In this document: one piece after another, positions 10,491-22,600 of the stretch
Numbering within the stretch: position 1 is the stretch's first letter
How the letters are laid out: every line of letters begins with the position of its first letter
Assembly (NCBI RefSeq): GCF_030272615.1
Contig: NC_081415.1
Span: 109,514,406-109,578,405 of the forward strand
DNA: 64,000 nucleotides
Direction of reading: 5' to 3'
DNA from: Cryptomeria japonica
Taxonomy: Eukaryota; Streptophyta; Pinopsida; Cupressales; Cupressaceae
The notes under the pieces: model-generated
The model's database searches: none
What the model saw: the letters and a program-made list of their open reading frames with translations, nothing else
Told to the model about the DNA's origin: nothing
Program-made: the position numbers and the translations under genes

Positions 10491-10814
10491 TTGGGGGTTA
10501 CCAACTCTCTGGAAGAGACTTAGAGATGCAGGGATGCATCAATTTGGTAAGCTTATCAGAAATATTTTTCTGATCCGGGTTGATGAGATGATCCTACTAA
10601 TCAAAGGGAGTAGTCAGTTGTTTGGCTCAATATTTTTAGTTTAGTATCCATCCTTTTTCATTGATTTCAAAGGGGGAGATGGTTTTCATGTGAAAAACTA
10701 CCAATCTTAGGGGGAGATATATATTTCAAATCAGTCTTTTGGAGATTGTTGGCATTCCTTGGCACTTTGATGTTTTTCACATTTAGTGTTGCCATCAATG
10801 CCAAAGGGGGAGAT
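10491..10814 (+). promoter_or_regulatory. Copia A 3' untranslated region with multiple polypurine tracts
   Basis: Three AAAGGGGGAGAT/TTAGGGGGAGAT tracts occur at about 10670, 10700 and 10803; the last abuts the 3' LTR. Repeated GGGGGAGAT tracts before the 3' LTR are described for Sireviruses. The last one is the likely plus-strand primer. Confidence 0.8.
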
Positions 10815-11991
10815 TGTTGAAATATGCTGGATTTGGTTGAATTGTCATTGATTTCACACATTGTAACCGAGTTGGAGGCTATCTCGATTAGTCTTGGTGA
10901 TCATCTTGGTTTTGGCTATGATTCTAATCCGATATGATTAGATCTCTGGACTTGGTTTTGGATGCTTACTCTGGATGGTTATATGCTTTCCATATTTTGT
11001 TGGTTCATAATTTGGTGCTCTAGTTTCTATCACTTTTGTTCCTGGTTGATATTTCCTCATACCGGTTAGCTTTACTGGTAAGCGGTATTTAATGATTTGG
11101 TCAAACTATTTTGGTCCGGCTTATGGGAATTATTTATATCATTTTGAAGATGCTTCCTAATTGTGTTCTAGCTTTTTGGTGGCATTATTCTGGCTGGATC
11201 TGGTTAGACTTTCTGTTATTTCACTAAGGGTTTCTACCGGTTGGTGAAGTGTGTTGGATTTTGGTCTTAGCAAAATTTTCAATGGATGGAATTGTTTGGA
11301 TACTTGTATTAGGTCTATTATATCTAATGTAAATCATAATATTGGTCTGATGGTATCATGTGATATAGTTTTTATAATTATGGGTTTGTGGGTTTAGGGT
11401 TTAGCCAACCTTGTCAATAAAGTTGATGATCTATATTTATAGGTGACTTATTCATGTAATTGGTATGGATGGTTATGGGATGGTTATGTCTGCATTATCA
11501 AAGAGTGGCTTATGTGTGAACATGGTTATATCATTCAACGAAGGTTTGAGGAGGTTTTATATTATAGGGAAGACATCTGTGCTTAACCGGAACTGTATTA
11601 AGCATTAGGAGATGCTACTTTCACAATTCATTCTTTCTAGATTGTAGTCTGATGTTTATGTAAGTTAGCGAGACTTTTTTTTCATGAGCAGTGAGCTCTA
11701 GTTTGTTGGCCTAATTGTAAGTGCAATCCCCATTGTAATTATTTTGCATACTACTGCAAAAGTATTATCCAATTGTGGGTAGGGTTTCCCACCATGGTTT
11801 TTCCCTTTATCAGGTTTTCCACATCAAAATATTGGTGTTGTGTGTTTTGTGCTTTCATGTTTTATCTTTCATTGTGTTGGTTTCCTTGTGCTCTAGCTCA
11901 AATGTTTTGATGTGAAATAGTTCTAATTTCTGATAGTAAACTGATTCAGCCCCCTCTCTCAGTTTAATTCTAGTATCAGTTTTGTCTAACA
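10815..11991 (+). repeat. 3' LTR of copia A (family A)
   Basis: Starts TGTTGAAATATGCTGG after the polypurine tract and ends TGTCTAACA. It is collinear with the 5' LTR with many substitutions, so the copy is not recent. Confidence 0.9.
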
Positions 11992-13164
11992 GTTTTGTGC
12001 TCTTGGTATTTGTTCAAATGTTATGTTGGTGAACTACTGCTTGTATTCTTCCACCAACTGTTTGTAAGGTGTCAACTTGTCATCTTTTGTATTGTAATCA
12101 TTTTTTACTTGATTTATGATAAGTTACGAGACTCCATATACTTGTAACTTTGTGATTTTCTATTGCATGGTAGTACAAAGTCCTATTACTAGGGCTTCAT
12201 ATTCAGCTATGTTATTGGTACAAGAGAAGTTGATTTTGAATGATTTAGGAATGAAATATCCTTGAGGAGTTATGAAGAGAATCACTACTCCTGCTCCATG
12301 ATTTGTATAGGACCCATCAAAATACAATTTCTAGTTTGTTGGTATTGAAAGTGTGAACACTGATTCATCTGGAAAATACACCACCATTGAATGACTATCA
12401 TGTAGGGGTGCCTTTGCTAGTTGGTCTGCTATTTTTTGCCCCTTTATAGCCTTTCTATCGACATACTCTATGTCAAATTCACTTAGTATCATGACCCACT
12501 TGGAAAGTCTTCTTGTTGATGTTTCTCTGTTTAATGGTTATTTAAGTGGATCAAAACGTACAATGAGTTGGACCTTATGACTCAACATATAATGTCTTCG
12601 CTTTTGAGATGCAAAGGTCACTGTGAGACATGCACATTCTATTGACATGTAGTTGATTTCATATACAATGAGTGTTCTACTAATGTAGTAGATAGATCTC
12701 TATTTTCCTTGCTCACCATGTTGTGCTAGGAGAGCACCTAAAGAGGAATTTGTTGCAAATATGTACAAGAGTAATGGTTTCCCATGAGCTAGTGGAACCA
12801 AGACTAGTGTAGACAAAAGATATTCTTTCAATGTTTGGAATGCTTCTTGTCATTGTTCTATCCACTTGAATGTGACACCTTTCTTTAAAAGATACTGAAA
12901 TGGTTGGAATTTGTCTGGAAATTGTGCAATGAAACACCTTATCGATTGTAGTCTCCCATGCAAACTTCTTAATTGCTTGAGTGTGGTGGGTGATGATATG
13001 ACTAGTATAGCTTTTACCTTTTCTGGATCTACTTCTATGTTGTGGTCTGATAAAATGAACCCAAAGAGTTTACAAGATGTTACTCAAAACACAAACTTTT
13101 TGGGATTGAGACAAACATTGTATTGCTCAAGCCTGTCAAATATTTTAGGTAAGACATCCATATG
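11992..13164 (-). pseudogene. Tat-lineage Ty3/gypsy fragment: RT end, RNase H and second (archaeal-type) RNase H
   Basis: Read on the minus strand from 13164: the end of RT (NPKKFVF...LFGFILSDHNIEVDPEKVKAI), the connection (LHGRLQSIRCFIAQF, FKWIE), a retroviral-type RNase H (LLYIFATNSSLGALLAQ ... YYISRTL), then a separate second RNase H beginning KLYFDGSYTNHGAGVVI with CTNNIAEYEALVIGL. Two RNase H domains in series mark the Tat branch of plant gypsy elements. In-frame stops are frequent (for example V-F-stop near 13085). It is cut by copia A at 11992 and by an LTR-B at 13165. Confidence 0.75.
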
Positions 13165-14035
13165 TGTTGGAAATTTGGAGGAATTGATTATGTGTTGCAG
13201 TGATGTTTGTCATTGATGTCAACACTAGCTCTTTTTCTATCTACCGACTTCCGGTAGAGTGGTTGGATTATCATGTTGATCTCAAGATTTGTCTCTAGTT
13301 TTGGTCTAGTTGTTGGAATTGGTTTGGATTGGTTATTCATGTGTTCCTGATGTATATCACATTCAGTTGGTTTGGGATTTGATGATCTAGATGCTATCAT
13401 ATGTTCTAGTAAGCATTTTGGTTACTGGTAAGGGTTTTATCGACAACGCTTTGATGAATATATTTTGTTGAATCTAATAAGTGGTGTTGGTGCTACTTCT
13501 AAAAGGTTATTAGAATGCTAATGGTTATCATGTTCATGTTCCAGTTGTTCATGGTGTTTCATTTGGCTCATGGCAACCTATTTTGGGTCTAGTGTTATTC
13601 TGCTAGGTTATGGACCGGTTTATGTAAAGTGTTGGTTGATGCTCCAGGTGCGTCATTGGTTGGATTTATTGTCTAGTTTATGTTGTTTTGGTCTTAGGCC
13701 GACTTGGTTTATCATTGGTTTGTGGGATTATGTAATGGATCTATTGTATTATCTTTTAGGTGGCTGACCTAATTATTTAGGTCTTGGGTTGGTATGAATA
13801 TAATGTAAGATCTATTTGTAGATCGTGGTATAGGTTATGGGATTATCTGTGTGTGAATAAAGTTGTAATTATATGCAGAGGTTTTGTTTGATCATAGGTG
13901 ATCAAATTGGGTTTGTAAAAGAGATTTAAGACCTCCAGTATTGAGCTTAACCAGAACTATACTTAGTAATAGGAGATTCTACTCTTGTAGTTCATTTATC
14001 TTTTCAGATTGTAGTCTAAATTAGATTAGATATAA
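13165..14035 (+). repeat. Copia LTR family B, 3'-truncated
   Basis: Starts TGTTGGAAATTTGGAGGAATTG, the family B start. It follows that family to the AGATTGTAGTCT region near 14019, then ends in filler sequence before copia RT codons. About 300 bp of the LTR 3' end are missing, including the conserved TTTTTCCCTTT block. Confidence 0.75.
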
Positions 14036-15475
14036 AATAATAAGACATGGGAACTAGTTCCTAGACCTGAAGACAAGAATATTATTGGAACTAAATGGGT
14101 TTTGAGGAATAAATTGAATGAGGAAGTCAGGTTGTGAGGAACAAGGCTAGATTAGTTTGCAAAGGATATTCAAAGGAAGAAGGAGATTATGGAGAGACTT
14201 ATGCTCCAGTTGCAAGAATTGACACGGTAATACTTTTTCTTACTTATGTTGCACACAAGAACTACAAAGTATATCAGATAGATGTCAAATGTGCATTTAT
14301 GAATGGAGATCTTGAGTAGGAAGTCTAAATTGAGCAACTTGATGGATTTTCTTTATCAGAAGATAAAGACATGGTTTGCAGACTAAAGAAAGCTTTATAT
14401 GGACTAAAACAAGCCCCTAGAGCATGGTATGCTAGATTGGATAGATATCTTTCAAAGCTTGGTTTTAGCAAAGGTAATGCTGATAGCAACTTATATTACA
14501 AAATTGAGCATAATGACATATTTATTATTGAAGTCTTTGTGGATGATATCACTTTTGGAGGAGAAGAAAGTCTATGCATGAAATTCACTAATGATATGAA
14601 GAAGGAATTTGAAATGTCTATGATTGGTGAGATGAAAATTTTCTTAGGTTTGTAGATTACTCAAACTGATAAAGGTATTTTCATTTCTCAAACTAATTAT
14701 GTGAAGGAGTTACTTAAGAAATTTGGACTTGATAATTCTAAACATGTTGGTACTCCTATGATAATCGAATGTAAATTGTCAAAGGATGATGAACTCCTAG
14801 ATTAAATCCAAGTAGATACAAATCAATGATTGGTGGCTTGTTGTACCTAACTCAGACTAGACCTGATATAATGAACATTATTTGTATTTCTTCTATATTT
14901 TAGTCAGATCCTAGAGAAAATCATGATATTGTTGTTCAGAGGATATTCATATATTTGATAGGTACAACAGACTTTGGGTTATGTTATCCAAAGAATGGTG
15001 ACTTCAAACTATGTGCCTATACAGATTCTGATTGGGTTGGAGATGTGGATGAACAGAAGAGAACTACAGGTGGTGCATTCTTTCTTGGAAAGAAGTTGGT
15101 TTCATGGCTTAGCAAGAAACAATCATGTACTTCATTATCTACTACTAAAGTGGAATATATAGTTGTTGCTACCAACTATACTCAGATTTTATGGACGAAA
15201 CAAATGCTAACATATATAAAGGTAAGTTAAGATGAGCCCACTATTATTCACTGTAATATTGATGCTATTGATATGTCAAAGAATCCAATATTTTATTCCA
15301 AATCAAAACACATTTCTATAAGGTATAATTTCTTGAAGGAAAAGGTTGAAGCAAAGGAAGTCAGATTTGTTTCTGTGCCTACTCAGGAACAAATTGTAGA
15401 TATTCTAAGTAAACCATTGCCTAAAGATACTTTTGAATATCTCAGAGATCAGTTAGGAATACCAACCCCCTGAAA
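14036..15475 (+). pseudogene. Copia reverse transcriptase and RNase H (5' half of polyprotein missing)
   Basis: Begins abruptly at TWELVPRPEDK and runs through RT (VYQIDVKCAFMNGDL, LYGLKQAPRAWYARLD, catalytic VFVDDITFGG near 14540) and RNase H (LCAYTDSDWVGDVDEQKRTTGG, KHISIRYN) to KPLPKDTFEYLRDQLG. A one-base loss near 14125 shifts the frame. Stops near 14318, 14329, 14653 and 14803 interrupt it. It lies between a family B LTR and a family A 3' LTR, so it is a mosaic and not one intact element. Confidence 0.85.
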
Positions 15476-15497
15476 GAGACTTAGATATGCAAGGATG

Positions 15498-16732
15498 TGA
15501 TCAACTTATAAGGCATTGAGAGGGGGGGGGTGAGTCAGTGCAAGCAAAAATAATATGAGTTTGATCACCAACTTAAACACTTTAAAAATTTTCAAGCATA
15601 AGAGGAATATCACCACATAAGCTAATGCCCAATAAAAACAATTCCACATAACACAAGAGATTATACATGGAAACCCAAAAGGGAAAAACCACGAAGGGAG
15701 TTAATACCCACAAGATTCACTATCTGCAGAATATAAATCTTGACTAATTAAGGTCTTAAAAATATACCCTGTTAGGAGTTGACCCGGTTAGGAGTCACCC
15801 ACTTAAGGGATTTAAATGATAATCCTTGTTGGGAGCTATGACATGTTAGGATCAACCTCACAATAGGATTTAACACTCTGATATAGAGCTGCCCTGTTAG
15901 GGGATTTACAAGTTAAGGCCTATTAGGACCTACCCGGTTAAGGGATTTTACTGCTGCAAACTATTAGGGAAACAATAGTTCAAATAATCTTCATATAACA
16001 CCTCTATGTCTGATAAGATCTGCTTCAAATCCTCAAAACATCAATAACACATAAATACAGAGCTCCACAAAACACCACACAATCAACTTCACTTGATTCA
16101 CCTTCAATCTCACACACATACTCATTTATATACATACTGACTTGATACCTCATCACACTTTTTATAATATTTACATTTAGTCAGCTACAACCTTGGAACA
16201 ATTTTATAGGTTCAATGAATCTAGACAAACTTACATCACATGCTTTACTTATGTCGGCCACTAACATAAGAAATTAAAACATGCATAGTTTTATTGATTT
16301 AAGTGACTATATCACTACCAGTTAAGTGTTCTACTAGTTTGTCTGCTCTGTATAGCAAATCTCACTTGTCCAGTTGAATCTACCAATGTGGTTATGAACA
16401 TAGCTCCAAATGCTTGTCTCCATCATTACTATAAAACCACATCATCCAACTCTTCATGAATCGCTTGTACCGGTTGTTAGAATGCAACTTTGTCTCTATT
16501 TACCAGTTAAAGTCCTAATTACCGGTTCTCTATAAAACTATCATCTGTACCGGTTATACCTTACTAGTTGGCTTCCAAGACTTAGATGACCATAAAAATA
16601 TTGTTGCCATCAATGAAAACACAAGACTTAGTCATCAAACATGAATCTCAATCTCTTCATCAGATTCACAAATTAATCATTTACCAGTTGCAAATCACCA
16701 ACAGTCTCTACCGATTCAGTCAAATGCCAACA
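15498..16732 (-). repeat. Solo copia LTR, family C
   Basis: Reads TG...ATGCCAACA on the plus strand, i.e. TGTTGGCAT...CA in its own direction. It splits the copia 3' untranslated region, which is collinear with copia A on either side. Flanks GGATG (15493-15497) and TGATG (16733-16737) are the probable 5-bp duplication with one mismatch. It carries the conserved ACATGGAAACCC-AAAAGGGAAAAACCAC block and repeated GTTAGGAG / GGTTAAGGGATTT words at 15775-15950. Confidence 0.8.
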
Positions 16733-17033
16733 TGATGCATCAATCTGGTGAGCTTATCAGGAATCTTTCTAATCTAGGTTGATGAGATGATGCTACTACC
16801 CAAGGGGAGTAGTTAGCTATTTGGTTCAGTATTTTGGACTGGTATCCATTCTTTGTCATTGATGTCAAAGGGGGAGAAGGTGTTCATGTGAAAAACAATC
16901 AATATTTTGGGAGAAGGTGTTAATCTAAGGGGGAGATATATATTTCAGATCAGTCTTTTGGAGATTGTTGGCATTCCTTGGCACTTGGATTTTTTTCACA
17001 TTCAGTGTTTCCATCAATGCCAAAGGGGGATAT
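16733..17033 (+). promoter_or_regulatory. Copia 3' untranslated region with polypurine tracts
   Basis: Continues the region interrupted at 15497 (GATGCATCAATCTGGTGAGC...). GGGGGAGA tracts occur near 16870 and 16930, and CCAAAGGGGGATAT directly precedes the LTR at 17034. Confidence 0.75.
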
Positions 17034-17882
17034 TGTTGGCAATATGCTAGATTTGGTTAAGTGTTGTTATTGTCAACACCGTATCTTGGTTGGAGGCTAT
17101 CCTGATTGGACCTATCCTTGTTAGTCTTGGTAATCATCTTAGTTTTGGCTATGATTCTAATTTGGTATGATCAGATCTCTGGATTTGGCTTTGGATGCTT
17201 ACTTTGGGTGGTTACATGCTTTCCATATTTTGTTGGTTTATGATTTGGTGCTTCGATTGCTATCGCTTTTGTTCCCGGTTGGTATTTCCTGGTACCGATT
17301 AGCTTTACTGATAAGCGATATTTGTTGATTTGGTCAGATGATTTTGATATGGCTTATGGGAACAATTTCTATCATGTGGAAGGTGCTTCTTGATCATGTC
17401 CTAACTGTTTGGTGGTGTTGCATTGGTTGGTGTGTTGTTATGATGGTCCTATTTGGATCCGGTTAAACTTTCTATGTTATTGCACTGAGGGTTTCTACCA
17501 ATTGGTGAAGCGTGTTAGATTTTGATCTTAACGCAATTTCTGATGGATGTAATTGTTTAGGAACTTGAATTAGGTCCATGCTATGTAATATAAATCATAG
17601 TATTGGTAAGGTGGTATTGTGTGATGTAATTTTTGTAATTATGGGTTTATGGGTTTAGGGTTTAGATGACCTTGTCAATAAGGTTGATGATCTGTATTTA
17701 TAGGTGACTTATATATGTAATTGGTATCAATGGTTTTTGGGATCAGTGGTTATGTCTACATTATCAGAGAAATTATTATATGTGAATAGAGTCATATCAT
17801 TTTGGTGAAGGTTTGGTATTGAAGGGCAGACATTTGTGCTTAACTAGAACTGTATCAAGCATTAGTAGATGCTACTTTCACA
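17034..17882 (+). repeat. Copia 3' LTR, family A, 3'-truncated
   Basis: Starts TGTTGGCAATATGCTAGATTTGG and follows family A until GATGCTACTTTCACA, then breaks into unrelated DNA. The break is only about 7 bp from where the inverted copy at 5646 breaks. Confidence 0.8.
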
Positions 17883-18180
17883 AATGTATAAGAGTTGAAT
17901 GAAGTGATGAATGCATTTGCAAAGGATTTTCCTAATGAAGTTGTTGTTATATGAAAGGAATTCCTACATTTTGACATGAAAATGATACATCATGAGATTT
18001 TTGCACAAATGTTGCATGTAGGAAATGTCCAAATCAACACTCAAAATGTTTCTAAGTGTTTTTCTCACACCCATGATTTTACCCATAAATATGAAAAGAA
18101 AGGAATAGTTATGAGAGTGATTTTTGGCATATTCTCATGTTGTCCACACTTCCAGATCTCAGCTTTAGTTTCACATTAAC
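17883..18180 (+). other. Unassigned DNA flanking copia D
   Basis: This is the left target flank of copia D (its last five bases, TTAAC, are the likely target duplication). It contains a 67-codon frame (17976-18179) for which I recognise no family and see no supporting context, so it is not called as a gene. Confidence 0.4.
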
Positions 18181-19389
18181 TGTTAGGATAATCAGTGGAC
18201 AGCTGAGAGGGGGGGTGAATCAATTGTCAACATATTATAAAAATTTAAGCAGACAAAACCTTTTACCAGAATGCATAAACCAAATACTGGAATAACAAAT
18301 ATAACAATTAAGCATAAACATAAATAACAAAACAATTACCAACCATCAATAACACATAACACCATGATTTGTACGTGGAAAACTTGGTAAAGGGAAAAAC
18401 CATTGTGGGAAGCCTACCCACATTCAAATAATACTTCTACAACAAGTATGTGATTACATTAAGAGGGGCATGCACATGCAGGAAGGCCAACAACCTAGAG
18501 CACACTGCTCATCACAAAAGGAGCCTCACTGACTACAAAATAAATCTAGACTACAATTTGAAAAGATGAATGAACTGCAAGAATAGCATCTCCTATGCCT
18601 AAGTACAGTTCCAGTTAAGATCAATACCGAAGGTCTTAAAACTCTTTCACAAACCCAATTCGATCACCTATGATCGACCAAAACCTCTGCATATCATTAT
18701 AACTTTATTCGCACATAGATAATCCTATAATCCATATACCATGATCTATAAAGAGATCTTACATCATATTTATACCAACCTGGGACCTAAACAATTAGGT
18801 TGGCCACTTAAAAGATAATATAATAGATTTGTTACATAATCTTGCAAACCAATGATAGACCAAGTCAGCCTAAGACCAAAACAACATAAACCAAACAATA
18901 AATCCAACTGGTGATGCATCGGAAGCATCATCCAACACATTACATAAACCAGTCCATAACCTAACAGAATAAGACCAGACCCAAAATAGGTCACCATTAG
19001 CCAAATGAAACACCATGAACAACTGGAACATGAACATGATAACCATCAACATCCTCATAACCTTCTAGAAGCCACACCAACACCACTTATCAAATTCATC
19101 AAAAGATCTTCATCAAAGCGCTGTCAGGAGAACCCTTACTGGTAACCAAAAGGCTTACTAGAACATATGATAACATCTAGATCATCAAATCCTGAACCAA
19201 CTGAATGTGATACACATCAGAGACACGTGACTAACCAATCCAAACCAATTCCAATAACCGGACCAAAACCAGGGATAAATCTCTAGATCAACATGATAAT
19301 CCAACCACTCTACCAGAATCCGGTAGACAGTAAAACAACTAGTGTTGACATCAATGCAACACATAATCAATTCCTCCAAATTGCCAACA
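18181..19389 (-). repeat. 3' LTR of copia D (family B)
   Basis: On the minus strand it runs from TGTTGGCAATTTGGAGG to ATCCTAACA. A TATA-like TATAAATATG is read on the minus strand near 18764-18775. The conserved ACGTGGAAAAC...GGGAAAAACCA block lies at about 18374-18405. Confidence 0.9.
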
Positions 19390-19800
19390 ATATCCCCCTT
19401 TTGCATTGATGGCAACACTAGATGTGAAAAACATCCAAGTGCCAAGAAGTGCCAAACATGTCTCCCCTAAAGGAAGACATCCAACAATCTCCCCAAAATG
19501 ATATGACAATGAACTTCTAAACCAACAAACCAAACTCCCCCTATGAATGATATCCCTGTTAAGCTCTATTTTTCACATAAATATCTCTCCCCCTTTGACA
19601 TCAATGCCAAAAATCTGAAATAAACTTTAAAGAAAAATCATAAAACCTTTGAACCACACAACTGACTACTCCCCCTGAGTAGTAGCTCCACCACATCAAT
19701 CTGGAAATGAATAATAGCACTAATAAATGCATACCAGACTGATGCCAGTCAGCATCACTCAAGTCTCTACTAGAGGGGCAAAAACTCCCAATCTGTCTCT
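19390..19800 (-). promoter_or_regulatory. Copia D 3' untranslated region with several purine tracts
   Basis: On the plus strand this shows repeated CTCCCCCTTT/ACTCCCCCT words (about 19392, 19533, 19588, 19669), i.e. GGGGGAG tracts on the element strand. The one at 19392 abuts the LTR. Confidence 0.8.
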
Positions 19801-20271
19801 GAACTACTCTAATGATTCCTTAGGCAAAGGTTTAGTGAAGATATTTTCAATCTTCTCTTTAGTGTTCACATAAACCAGTCTGACTTTATTTGCTTCCACC
19901 TTCTCCTTCATAAAATTATACTTGATAGAAATGTGCTTAGTCTTAGAATAAAATACCGGATTATTTAATATGTCAATAGCAATAGAGTTATCATAGAAAA
20001 TGTTTACCGGCTCATTACAATACACCCTTATATCCTTCAACATTTTCTTCATCCATAGAACTTGTGTAGAGTTAGTAACAGCAACAACATACTCAACTTC
20101 AACAGTAGATAAAGAAATACATGTCTATTTCTTGCTGATCCATAAAATAAGTTTCTTTCCAAGAAAGAAATCTCCACTAGATGTGCTCTTTCGGTCATCA
20201 ACATCTCCAGCCCAATCAGCATCTGTATATGCACATAGTGTAAAGTCATCATTTTTAGGATACCACAAACC
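19800..20271 (-). pseudogene. Copia D RNase H C-terminal half
   Basis: Encodes LCAYTDADWAGDVDD, the STSG-FFLG segment, VLWMKKML, KHISIKYNFMKEKVE and KPLPKESLE at the polyprotein end. A stop in the KK-stop-TCISLS segment (plus-strand CTA near 20127) replaces Gln. The gene continues at 21476 on the far side of the nested solo LTR. Confidence 0.85.
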
Positions 20272-21475
20272 TGTTAGATAGCTCAAATAACTGATGGACA
20301 ACTGAGAGGAGGGGGTGAAACAGTTGTCAACAGATTATAGAAATTTAAGCATTAAAACCTTATTACCAGAATACATAAACCAAATAGTGGAATATTTGAT
20401 ATAACAGTTGAGCACAAATATAAACTACAAAAAATTTACCAACCATCCACAAAAGATACCAAGATTTATACGTGGAAAACCCAATAAAGGGAAAAACCAC
20501 GATAGGAAGCCTACCCATAGTCAGATAATACTTCTACAGTAAGTATATGATTATACAAAGAGGGGCCTGCACATGCAAGAAGGCCAACAGCCTAGAGCAC
20601 ACAACTCATCACAAAATGAGCCTCATTGACTACAAAATAAATCCAGACCACAATCTGGAAAGAAGAGTGAACTACAAGAATAGCATCTCCTATGCCTAAG
20701 TATAGTTCTGCTTAAGCTTAGTACCAGAGGTCTTAAACCTCTTCCACCAACCCAATTCAATCACCTATGATCAACCAAAACCTTTGCATATGATTACAAC
20801 CTTATTCGCACACAGATAATCCTATATCCAAAAAACCCACAATCTACAAAGAGATCTTACATCATATTTATACCAACCCAGGACCTAAACAATTAGGTCG
20901 GCCACCTAAAAGATAATACAATAAATTCATAACATAAACCTATAATCCAATGATCAACCAAGTCGGCCTAAGACCAAAACAACATAATCCAATCAATAGA
21001 TCCAACCAGAATGCATCAAGATCATCCACTAACACGTTACATAAACTGGTCCATAACCTAGCAGAATAAGATAGCATTAGTTATGGTCCTAAATGCAACA
21101 CCACCGATCAATAGGAACATGAACAAGATAACCAACAACATCCTAAAAACCATCTAGAAGTTGCACCAACACCACTTATCACATGCATCAAAATATATTC
21201 AACAAATCTCTATCGGTAAAACTCTTATCGGTGACAAAAAGGATTACTAGAACAAATGATAGCACCTGAATCATTAAATCTCAAGCCAACTAATCATGAT
21301 ACAACTTTGAATAGCATGAATGATGGATCCAAACCAATTACATAAACCAAAGCATACCAGACCAATATCATAATCCAACCGCTCTATCAAAAACTAGTAA
21401 ACAACCAAAACAATCGGTGTTACCATGAATGACAAAACATTAATGCAACACAATCAATTCCTCCAATTTCCAACA
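20272..21475 (-). repeat. Solo LTR family B with perfect target duplication AAACC
   Basis: TG at 20272, CA-type end at 21475 (TTTCCAACA on the plus strand). AAACC occurs at both 20267-20271 and 21476-21480. It interrupts the RT-RNase H connection between the LQGTTEYGL and WYPKNDDF segments. A solo LTR results from recombination between the two LTRs of a full element. Confidence 0.95.
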
Positions 21476-22600
21476 AAACCATACTCAGTTGTTCCTTGCA
21501 AACACTTGAAAATTCATTTCACCACACTCTCATGATTCTCTCTAGGATCACTCTGATATCTTGATACAATACAAACTACATTCATTATATCCGGTCTAGT
21601 CTAAGTTAGATATAACAAACCTCCAATCATAGATTTATACCTTGTAGGATTTATTGGAGCTGATGCATCATTCTTTATCAATTTCTCACTTGTAACCATA
21701 GGGGTACCAACAGCTTTGGAATTTTCCATACCAAATTTCTTCAACAACTCTCTAGCATGCTTAGTTTGATAGATGAAAATACCTTTATCTTTTTGAGTAG
21801 TCTGCAAACCTAAGAAAAATTTCAACTCCCCAATCATAGACATCTCAAATTCATTCTTCATATTTTTAAGAGAATTCCATACATAACTTATCCTCACCTC
21901 CAAAAATGATATCATCAACAAAGACTTCAGCAATCAATATATCATCATCAATGATCTTATAATATAAGTTACTGTCAGCATTACCTTTAGTGAAACCAAG
22001 CTTCAAAATATATTTGTCTAGTCTAGCATACCAAGCTCTAGGGGCTTGTTTCAATCCATATAAAGATTTTCTTAACTTGCAAACCATGTTTTTATCATCT
22101 GAAAGTGAAATCCACTAGGTTTCTCAATGTAAACTTCCTCTTCAAGATCTCCATTCATAAATGCATACTTAACATCCATCTGATAAACCTTGTATTTCTT
22201 ATGGGCAGCATAAGAAAGAAATAATCTCACAGCTTCAATCCTAGCTATTAGAGCAAAAGTATCATCATAATCAATTCCTTCCTTCTAAGAATATCCTTTA
22301 TATACTAATCTAGCCTTATTCCTCACAACTTGTCCATCCTCATTCATTTTATTCCTAAAAACCCATCTGGTTCCAATAACATTCTTATTTTTAGACTGGG
22401 GAACTAAAGTATGTGTGTTGTTCTTCTCAATCAGATCTAATTCCTCTTCCATAGCTTTCATCCAACATTCATCTTTACAAGCTTCAATAACTGATGTCGG
22501 TTCAACTTGAGAAATTAAACATACCTCATCAATTGCCAACCTTCTTCTTATCATTACTCCTTTGTTCTTGTCTCCAATGATCTGATCTTCTAATTGATTT
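21476..22600 (-). pseudogene. Copia D reverse transcriptase
   Basis: In minus-strand order: MEEELDLIEKN, VIGTRWVFRNKMNEDGQVVR, VYQMDVKYAFMNGDLEEEVYIEKP, LYGLKQAPRAWYARLDKY, the catalytic VFVDDIIFGG near 21910, then FEMSMIGELKFFLGLQ and the thumb/connection with GTPMV and YKSMIGGLLYL. Frameshifts occur near 22090 and 21880. Stops at 22286-22288 and 21598-21600 interrupt the frame. RT copies element RNA in the particle; this copy is inactive. Confidence 0.9.

Larger units (their letters stand above)
6533..11991 (+). mobile_element. Copia element A, internally deleted (Sirevirus-like)
   Basis: A 5.46-kb element with two ~1.2-kb LTRs, a tRNA-Met primer site, gag, protease, part of integrase, a minimal RT/RNase H remnant, several GGGGGAGAT tracts and a 3' LTR. 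Two internal deletions (junctions near 9740-9745 and 10401-10410) removed most of integrase and nearly all of RT-RNase H, so the copy is non-autonomous. It is inserted in a Tat gypsy fragment (pieces at 6490-6532 and 11992-13164). The multiple purine tracts and TGTTGG LTR start suggest the Sirevirus/Maximus branch; that lineage call is inference. Confidence 0.85.

Noticed and set aside
17976-18179. Possible small host gene (67 codons) left of copia D
   Set aside because: No known domain, no promoter or intron signals; it ends at the copia D target site. A short open frame of this size is expected by chance.
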